NCBI RefSeq assembly: GCF_907164915.1
Contig: NC_061867.1
Coordinates: 39,168,338-39,232,337, forward strand
From: Impatiens glandulifera
Taxonomy: Eukaryota; Streptophyta; Magnoliopsida; Ericales; Balsaminaceae
DNA length: 64,000 nucleotides
Reading direction: 5' to 3'
Below the pieces are notes generated by a model, which saw only the letters and a program-made list of their open reading frames with translations, ran no database searches and was not told the DNA's origin. Position numbers and translations under genes: made by a program. Shown here piece by piece: positions 34,930-42,884 of this stretch (the stretch's first letter is position 1; each line of letters starts with the position of its first letter).

Positions 34930-36329
34930 CACTTCTGTCGAACCATTTCCTGTCCTACCCACCTTTCAAACAATTTTTCCCAAACTACCCACCTTTTCAT
35001 TCACATTCCCAAACTACCCACCTTTCTCTCTCTAAATCATTAATCAACTCATTAATTAACTCACTCTATATTTAACTCACTAATTAACTTACTCTCTCTC
35101 TCTCTAAACCCATTAATTAACTCCTCTATCTCTTTCAACTATTAATTAATATCATCACTTTTAAACTATTAATTAATTCAATTAAAATATATTATATAAA
35201 TATTAAAATAATATAACACATATGTTTTATTTTTATTTAAATTTATAAATATAATATATAGTTCAAATTAAATACACTAAATTAAATAATTTAAATAGCT
35301 ATTATAAATTAAAATAAAATAGAATACATTACATAAACGGGAACTTGAAATAAAATATATTACATAAAAATTAAAATAAAATACATTACATCACAATAAA
35401 ATATATAACATAAACATTACAATAAAATAAAATACATAATAAATATTAATCACGTTCAATATACAATAAAATGCATATTTTATCTTTATAATTCAATTTT
35501 ATGATATCTACTCCATTTTCCACAAGAGCAAAAATCTCTATATAAATCCACATTATGTTTGTTACCACCCTTCCAATATCCATTTATGGTTCTGTATTGT
35601 GCAGTAACGATTTCGAAGACTCCTCTTTGTTCATTGTATGGAATAATCTTGTGTGATAATGTTTTTTTCTCAACAGTTTCAAATAATTCTCTTGACCTTT
35701 GACAATAAGTTTGACCATTTTGAAGGTCATTAAACGTGCAGTTTCAAATATAAAAAAAAAATTGAATTATAAAGATAAAATATGCATTTTATTGTATATT
35801 GAACGTGATTAATATTTATTATGTATTTTATTTTATTGTAATGTTTATGTTATGTATTTTATTGTGATGTAATGTATTTTATTTTAATGTTTATGTAATA
35901 TATTTTATTTCAAGTTCTCATTTATCGTTTATGTAATGTATTCTATTTTATTTTAATTTATAATAGCTATTTAAATTATTTAATTTAGTGTATTTAATTT
36001 GAACTATATATATTATATTTATAGATTTAAATAAAAATAAAACATATGTGTTATTTTATTTTAATATTTATATAATATATTTCAATTGAATTAATTAATA
36101 GTTTAAAAGTAAGGATATTAATTAATAGTTGAAAGAGAGAGGAATTAATTAATGGGTTTAGAGAGAGAGAGTTAATTAGTAGGTTAAGATAGAGAGTGAG
36201 TTAATTAATGGGTGATTAATGATTTAGAGAGAGAAAGGTGGGTAGTTTGGGAATGTGAATGAAAATGTGGGTAGTTTGGGAAAAATTGTTTGAAAGGTGG
36301 GTAGGACAGGAAATGGTTCCACTTCTGTC
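34930..36329. mobile_element. Long-TIR MULE derivative with 10-bp target duplication
   Basis: The element spans 34940-36319. It begins GAACCATTTCCTGTCC and ends with the exact inverse GGACAGGAAATGGTTC. Its arms stay complementary for about 560 bp each (34940-35508 and about 35759-36319). Both sides carry the same 10 bases CACTTCTGTC (34930-34939 and 36320-36329); a 9-11 bp duplication is diagnostic of Mutator-type transposition. The 250-bp spacer holds a piece of MULE transposase (separate entry). It sits 76 bp upstream of the VAR3-like start codon, so it probably lies in that gene's 5' leader or promoter. A transcript across it would form a long hairpin. Confidence 0.92.
35511..35745 (-). 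pseudogene. MULE transposase SWIM-finger fragment
   Basis: Between the inverted arms, the minus strand has about 76 open codons without an in-frame Met. They read through GVFEIVTAQYRTINGYWKG and then DFCSCGKWSRYH. This is the region before and including the first half of the SWIM zinc finger (C-x-C-G-K-W) near the C-terminus of mudrA transposases. The finger's second Cys-His pair is missing because the frame runs into the right edge of the left arm and stops. It shows that the element is an internal-deletion derivative of an autonomous MULE. Confidence 0.75.
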
Positions 36330-36735
36330 CCCTTCTGTTCGGCGTAATGATGTCCCGGTCTTTTTTTGCTATCAAATAAAATTAATTTTGTTTATTTGTA
36401 TTTAATATAAAAAAATTAATTGAATTATATATAAAAATTTAAGATTGACTAAATTATATTAAAAAAGTTTAAATGAAAACAAATAAAATTAAGTTATGCT
36501 ATATTTTTTTAATAATTTTTTTTTGTCAATTATTTTGTGAAAAAATAAAAATAATTCTTACAAAAATACTAATAATGCATTGGTGGAAGAGTGTAGAATT
36601 GAAATGGAAGAGTTTGTTGTAAAATACTAATGTAATGAAAGAAATTAGATATAAAATTTAAATTGAGATAGGAGTATGAATATTGTATTTATTACATGAC
36701 AAGAGTATAAATTAAATTTGATAATATGACCCTAA
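36330..36735 (+). repeat. Direct duplicate of 41251-42280 (copy without Helitron)
   Basis: From CTTCTGTTCGGCGTAATGA onward this matches 41251 onward, including TTAAGATTGACTAAATTATA, AATGCATTGGTGG and ATGGAAGAGTTTGTT, with indels. The match resumes beyond the Helitron at 42228-42280. At 36682/36683 it preserves the unoccupied AT site of the Helitron present in the other copy. It forms the upstream flank of the VAR3-like gene. Confidence 0.85.
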
Positions 36736-36899
36736 AAACTTAACTATTTTGTTTTTTAACCTCAATAAATTTGTTTTTGTTTTTTAACCTTTTTTTATAA
36801 TTTTTTCCAATTATACCCCTGAATAACCTTTTCAATAATTTTTTTTTTCTTTTTTCTTTTCTTTTTCTTTCTTTTCTTTTCTTTTCTTTTTCTTCTTTT

Positions 36900-37095
36900 C
36901 CCCCGCTTTCCTCTTTCTCCCAACCCGACCGTTGCACTCCCTTCTCCCCCGCTTTCCTCTTCATCTTCTTCTTCTCCGTCAAGCTCCCCAGCCTTCTTCC
37001 GTTTCCGTTTCTCCGCCGACGCCAAGCTCCGCCGCCAAGAAGCCCAACCATTCGTCGATCGCCAAGCCAAACTTCTAGCCAACGGACGATTTGAG
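36900..37095 (+). other. Probable 5' untranslated exon of the DUF1985 gene
   Basis: A CT-rich then GC-richer stretch ends at GACGATTTGAG, followed by a good donor site GTTAGT (37096). The next acceptor that precedes a long open frame is TTTTTGCAG at 38189-38197, which would splice directly to the ATG. The exon start is not defined. Confidence 0.5.
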
Positions 37096-37505
37096 GTTAG
37101 TTTAGGTTTATAGTTTAGGTTTATTGTTTGTTGTTTGTCATATTTTCGTGCCCTAAGGAGCTTCGTTCGGTTTGTAATAGTTAGGTTTATAGTTTAGGTA
37201 TTCGGATATTCGGTTTGTTCTTGGCCGTTTTACTATCTTTACTCTAAGTATCTTTGTTGATATGTCAGTGCATTGATATAGATTGTGTTTAGATTGTTGA
37301 ATAGTTAGATATACTTGAGATTGGTGAAAATGCTGAGAATGTTTGTGAATATTTGCTTTGCTGAGAATGCTGAGAATGTTTGTGAATATTTGCTTTGAAA
37401 TGTTTTGCTTATTATGAATATGAATGTTTGTGAATGTTTTGCTTAGCTGGTATAGGGTTTTAGGGTGGTGAACATTAGGGTTTTAGGGTTTTAGTTTAGG
37501 TTTAG

Positions 37506-38120
37506 GGCTTGGCGTGGGGGTTGGGCGTGGGGCGTAGGGATTAGGCGTGGGGGTTGGGCGTTAGGCGTGGAAGTTGGGCGTGGGGAATGGGTTTGGGCGT
37601 GGGTCTTGGGCGTGGGGTGTAGGGCTTAGGCGTGGGGCGTGGGAAGTGGGCGTGGGGGCTTGGGCGTTGGGCGTGGGGAGTGGGCGTGGGGGCTTGGGCG
37701 TGGGGGATTGGGCGTGGGGGATTGGGCGTTGGGCGTGGGGGTTAGGCGTTGGGCGTGGGGCTTGGGCGTGGGGCGTTGGGCGTGGGGGTTAGGCGTGGGG
37801 GCTTGGGCGTTGGGCGTGGGGCGTTGGGCTTGGGCGTGGGGGTTGGGCGTGGGGGTTGGGGCTTGGGCGTGGGGGTTGGGCGTGGGCGTGGACGTTGGGC
37901 GTTGGGCGTGGGAGTTGGGCGTTGGGGGTTGGGCGTTTGGCGTGGGGGTTGGGCGTGGGGCGTGAGGCTTGGGCGTGGGGCGTGGGGCTTGGGCGTGGGC
38001 GTTGGGCGTTGGGCGTGGGGGTTGGGCGTTGGGCGTGGGGGTTGGGCGTTGGGCGTAGGGATTAGGCGTTAGGCGTGGGTAGTGGGCGTGAGGTGTGGGG
38101 GTTAGGCGTGGGGCGTAGGG
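37506..38120 (+). repeat. G-rich minisatellite (GGGCGTGGGGGTT) in intron 1
   Basis: About 600 bp made almost entirely of GGGCGTGGGG and GGGCGTT units with short linkers (TTA, CTT, GTT). The plus strand has runs of 3-5 G in close succession and so has G-quadruplex potential. The many glycine/tryptophan-rich open frames are artefacts of the repeat. It lies wholly in the first intron of the DUF1985 gene and is the reverse complement of the array at 39905-40445. Confidence 0.93.
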
Positions 38121-38197
38121 CTTCAATTATTAATATGATTTTATTGTTTTTGATCAACCAAACATTGTGTTTATGATTTTAATGACTGTTTTTGCAG

Positions 38198-41150
38198 ATG
38201 GCACCAAAGGAAACCATTCTCAATGATTTTAATGGCCGTGTTTCATGGAAATCCACCGGTCCTAGCTTGGCAAAGATAAAGGAGAGGTTTACTCACCATG
38301 ATCTTTTGGATAGGGCTTTGCAGACCCAATTCAAGTCTATATTCCAAGCCCCGACATTATTATTTTCAGGAACCATACTCCATCAGATGCTTATCAGAAA
38401 AGTCAGTTCAAATTCGAAGGAGATAAGGTTCATGGTCAAAGGTAAGGAGGTCTGCTGGGGCATGAAGGATTATGCATTGGTGACAGGCCTCAACTTTGGC
38501 AGATTTCCGTTGGTGGAGGAGGTTGAAGAATGTCCACCCCTTGTCCTCAAATATTTTAAGGGTAAAAAGGATGTTAAACTGAAAGAGCTTGAAGACCTTT
38601 TCGTCGGATGCTCTGATAAGGAGGATTCATGGAAGATGGGGCTCATATTTCTCATTTACCAGTATCTGTTCGCATCTGATAACAGGAGGAAGATAAGTTT
38701 AAGAATCTTTCACATGGTGGAAGACATGGAGATGTTCCTCCAATTTCCATGGGGAAAGGTGTCCTTCAGAGCTACCCTGCAGGGTATTGACAAAGATATC
38801 AAATACCTCCGTGGATTATATCTCTCGAAGAAGAAAAACTGGAACAAGAAAGGCGTATGTGATGTCGCTTATACTATACATGGGTTCGCACTAGCATTCC
38901 AAGTGTGGACCTATGAGCTTATCGATACATTCGTCCCCAATTTTGCTGAAAAGACACCGGAAGATGATCTTACAAGCCCAAGGATAGTGCTCTATAAATC
39001 TTTTAGGAGTTATACCGGACCTGAGGTATCTACAGCCATCCAGGAGTGCACTGTTCGAAGAAGAATTCATGAGTCTGCGGAGGAGAAGCGGATGTACTCT
39101 GGGGACGACTTTGAAGATATGACAAACAACATTTATGATGAATTCTTTGAATGTGATACGAGGAAGAGAAAGATTGAGGTTTTTGAAGAAGAAGAAAAAC
39201 TTGAAAGGACTCCCAAACCGCCGACCAAGAAGAGTAGACATATTAGTCCCAAGGTCCCTGAAGTTAGTGGTGAAACTAGCCAAGAAAGCTCCTCTCATTC
39301 AATCCCTTCTGCGACGACTCCTATTCCAAATGTGTCTACATCTTGTGCACCAAATCGAGTGTCTCAAGACTTAACTGCCAAACTTGATGTGCTGACAAAT
39401 GTTGTGAATGAGATTAAAAAGGATGTCAATGACATTAAAAGTGAAATCAAGCTCATGAAGGACAATCAACAACTTATAATCACATTATTGGGGCAAAGAA
39501 ATGAACAAAAGAATGGTGGAGGAGAAGAAAAAGAAGAGGCAGGTACAACTGCAATTGATACTCAGAAGAGGACGACAAAGAGAAAGAATAATAATCTTAC
39601 ACTTGTTGAGAATAGAACGAAGAGGAAGAATGATGATGTTGATAATGAGAATAGGACGAAGAGGAAGAATGATGAGTTGATGAACTCTAAGAGGAAGAAG
39701 AATGACGATAAGATGAAGAAGACTGAGGATGATGATGAGATTACAAGAAAGAGGAATGAGAGGAAGGAGAGGCGAGAGAGGCTGGCGATTTTGTCAAAGA
39801 AGAAGATTGATGATGAGTTGGCCAAGAAGAGGAATGCTGAGAAGTTGGCCAAGAAGAGGAAGGCTGAGAAGAGGAAATCGAAAAAGGTACACACCCTAAA
39901 CCCACACGCCTAAGTCTCATGCCCCACGCCCACTACCCACTCCCCACGCCCACTACCCACGCCCCACGCCCACTACCCACGCCCCACGCCTAATCCCTAC
40001 GCCCTACGCCCAACCCCCACTCCCAACGCCCAACCCCCACGCCTAACCCCCACGCCCACGCCCCACGCCCAACCCCCACGCCCAACGCCTAACCCCCACG
40101 CCCAACCCCACGCCCAATGCCCAACCCCACGCCCAACACCCAAGCCCCCACGCCCAACCCCACGCCCAACGCCCAACCCCACGCCCACGCCCAACGCCCA
40201 ACCCCACGCCCAACTCCCACGCCCACGCCCAAGCCCCACGCCCAACCCCACGCCCACGCCCAACCCCACGCCCAACGCCCAACCCCACGCCCAACTCCAA
40301 CGCCCACGCCCAAGACCCACGCCCAACGCCCAATCCCCACGCCCAACACCCAAGCCCCCACGCCCAACCCCCAACCCCCACGCCCTACCCCCACGCCCTA
40401 CCCCCACGCCCTACCCCCACGCCCCACGCCCACGCCCACACCCAAGACCTCAAAATGTATATTAATCTCATTTCATTTTTGATTTTGCAGAACGATGAGG
40501 AGGAGGAGGACGAGTACGAGGACGAGGAGACTGAGGAGGAGGAGACTTTGGAGAAGGACGAGGAGACTGAGGAGGAGGACGAGGAGACTAAGGAGGAGGA
40601 CGAGGAGACTGAGGAGGAGGACGAGGAGACTAAGGAGAATGACGAGAATGACGAGAAGACTGAGGAGGATGACAAGGTATGGTATAGAACGTGCGAATCC
40701 CCACGTTCCACAATGTATATATATTAATCTTATTTTTCATTGTGCAGAATGATGATTCGCCCCCACGCCAAAAACCTCTCGCAAATTGGTTTTTGATGGC
40801 TCAGAGGAGAAGAATGATGATGTGCATGAGAATAAGGAGAACAAGGAGAATAAGGAGATGGAGGAGAACAAGGAGGAGGGGGAGAATAAGGAGGTAGAGG
40901 AGAATAAGGAGGAGGAGGTGGAGGTAGAGGGGAATAAGGAGGTGGAGGAGAACAAGGAGGAGGGGGAGAATAAGGAGGTAGAGATGAATAAGGAGGTGGA
41001 GGAGAACAAAGACAAGGAAAAGGAGGCGGAGGTGGAGAAGGAGAAGGAGGTTGAGAAGGAAGCTGAGAAGAATGACAAGGTATTGCACCACGCCCTACAT
41101 TCCAATTCCACTATGTATATTAATCTAATTTTTTGATTGTGCAGGAAGAA
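38198..41150 (+). CDS. DUF1985 domain protein, 3' end lost in assembly gap
   Basis: Exons are 38198-39886, 40491-40676, 40748-41079 and 41145 onward, into the gap at 41151. The first coding exon encodes a DUF1985 domain (about residues 20-240; [15 protein letters not shown] is characteristic). A Ser/Pro-rich linker, a predicted coiled coil (about 385-430) and a Lys/Arg/Asp-rich tail follow. DUF1985 proteins in plants are mostly carried by transposons, often with a Ulp1-like protease; none is visible here, but the gene runs into the gap. The later exons are almost pure Glu/Asp/Lys repeats. Exon 3 is 332 bp, and its acidic frame is joined only if one base is added to a run of five C near 40761. 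No protein function is known. Confidence 0.75.
39905..40445 (+). repeat. C-rich minisatellite, inverse of 37506-38120, in intron 2
   Basis: About 540 bp of CCCCACGCCCAACG-type units, the reverse complement of the G-rich array 1.8 kb upstream. It starts 18 bp after the donor of the DUF1985 exon and ends about 45 bp before the next acceptor. Open frames rich in Pro/Thr/His or Gly/Trp here are by-products of the repeat. Confidence 0.93.
40491..41150 (+). repeat. Duplicated acidic exons with similar introns
   Basis: Exons 40491-40676 and 40748-41079 begin AACGATGA or AATGATGA and end GACAAG directly before GTAT. The introns between them are 71 and 65 bp and share ATGTATATTAATCT and a TTGATTGTGCAG-like acceptor; the end of the long intron 2 shares the same tail. 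Each unit is a Glu-rich exon in phase 0, one by direct count (186 bp) and one if the likely missing base is restored (333 bp). A further exon starts at 41145. Confidence 0.8.
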
Positions 41151-41250
41151 NNNNNNNNNNNNNNNNNNNNNNNNNNNNNNNNNNNNNNNNNNNNNNNNNN
41201 NNNNNNNNNNNNNNNNNNNNNNNNNNNNNNNNNNNNNNNNNNNNNNNNNN
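41151..41250. other. Assembly gap, 100 N
   Basis: Exactly 100 undetermined bases, the usual placeholder for a gap of unknown size. It cuts the fourth coding exon of the DUF1985 gene six bases after its acceptor. Confidence 0.99.
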
Positions 41251-42280
41251 GCCGCTTCTGTTCGGCGTAATGATGTCCCGGTCTTTTTTGTGCGCATGTT
41301 ATTATCAAATAAAAAATCTATTTTATTATAATTATTTTGTAACATTGTTAAATTAAAAAATAAAATAATTTTATTTTATTTGTATTTAATATTAAAAATT
41401 AATTGAATTATATATAAATATTTAAGATTGACTAAATTATATTAAAAAGTTTAAATGTAAACAAATAAAAAAAATTAAGTCATGCTATATTTTATTAAAT
41501 ATTAATTTTTGTTAAACAAATTTTTTATTTTTTATTTTTAAGAAAATTAATAATTCTTACAAAGATGCTTAACAAAAAGTATTAATAATGCATTGGTGGG
41601 AGAGAAATGGTATAGGAATTGAAATGGAAGAGTTTGTTTTAAAATATTTAATGTAATGAAAAAAATTAGATATAAAATTTAAATTGGGATAGAACTTAGA
41701 AGTATGAATATCTATATTATATATATATAATGATACTTAATTTTTAAAGTCTTCGGATTGCCGGGTCGAGAGTTGTGGTTAATTTGGATATATGTGAGAG
41801 TAAATGGATACTTGAGTCGGATTGTGGGTTGACCCGCCCATAAACTTAAAACGATTAAAAATAAAATTAAAAATACTATAGGTATGGTTTGAACTTGCAA
41901 CATAACAAAACAAGTACAACCTTTTAACAAACTAGGCTAATAACACTTTATATTTTAAATTCAACCCAAAATTTGATAAACGCGCGACATTTTAACAATA
42001 TAAGTTCAACTTTTTAACTAACTAATCTATATATATATATAATGATGCTTAATTTTTAAAGTGTCCGGATTGCCGGGTCGAGAGGTGTGGTTAATTTGGA
42101 TATATGTGAGAGTAAATGGATACTTGAGTCGGATTGTGGGTTGACCCACCCATAAAAATGTTACCGTAATATTTTTTTCACGGTTTTTTATATTATTACT
42201 CGTGCAAATGCACGGGATACATGCTAGTTGTATTTATGATATGACCAGAGTATAAATTAAGTTGGATTATAGATATAAGG
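41251..42280 (+). repeat. Direct duplicate of 36330-36735 (copy with Helitron)
   Basis: Starts right after the gap with GCTTCTGTTCGGCGTAATGA and follows 36335 onward to about 41710. A 517-bp Helitron then interrupts it, and the match resumes TTGTATTTATGATATGACC at 42228. This copy also has an extra stretch near 41305-41380. The match to the first copy is clear but not identical, so they are alleles, homeologues or an old duplication. Confidence 0.85.
41711..42227 (+). mobile_element. Small non-autonomous Helitron with doubled 5' end
   Basis: The insert begins TCTATATTATATATATA and ends CTAG followed by T. Twelve or so bases before the end lies the hairpin CTCGTGCAAATGCACGGG, the classic Helitron terminator. 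It lies between A (41710) and T (42228), and the duplicate at 36682/36683 shows the same site empty, so both ends are certain. A second, very similar 5' end starts at 42026 (TCTATATATATATATAATG); about 110 bp after each start is nearly identical. No Rep/helicase coding is present. It is either a composite element with two starts or one Helitron nested at the end of another. Confidence 0.9.
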
Positions 42281-42386
42281 TTTCCTTGTATAATTTAATT
42301 TGAAATTATTTTTTATATATTTAATTTTATTTTTAATTTTAAATATCTAAAATTATTTAAAATGTTATAATATTCGTTAATTTTGG

Positions 42387-42494
<108 letters not shown>

Positions 42495-42499
42495 TATTT

Positions 42500-42884
42500 A
42501 TTTTTTATTTTTCTATATCTTATTGCACGCAAGACTCTCACCTCCATCTTCGGATTACTTCTTCAGCTCCATTCTCAAATGATGATACAATTATTTCGCT
42601 CCATTTTCAAACAATGATATTGCACACTAAGAAGACAATCGATCATCTTTAGAGACACATGCTCTCCTCCATCTACTTCGTATGCATCACTTCAAAATAA
42701 TTCAAATGCATTTGCTCGATAAAATCAATATATATTTGAACTCTCATACCGTAACGAATTAATGAAATGCGGTGAAACTCATACTATGTTTTGAATCGAT
42801 CGATGAATGGATCGAAAGTGAGATTAAATGTAATTTGATATAAAGACGAAATAAGTCCTAACTCAAAAGTCAAATCTAAATCTA
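42500..42884. other. Intergenic, nothing recognised
   Basis: No supported gene or repeat boundary between the microsatellite and repeat copy C. Confidence 0.4.

Noticed and set aside
36740..37082. Lys/Arg/Glu-rich minus-strand frames
   Set aside because: They mirror the CT-rich leader of the DUF1985 gene and have no domain or start context.
37574..38126. Several overlapping open frames rich in Gly/Trp or Pro/Thr/His
   Set aside because: They are translations of the GGGCGTGGGG minisatellite, open in several frames on both strands because the repeat lacks stop codons.
39997..40482. Open frames on both strands of the C-rich array
   Set aside because: Same reason: periodic sequence without stops, located inside an intron of the DUF1985 gene.
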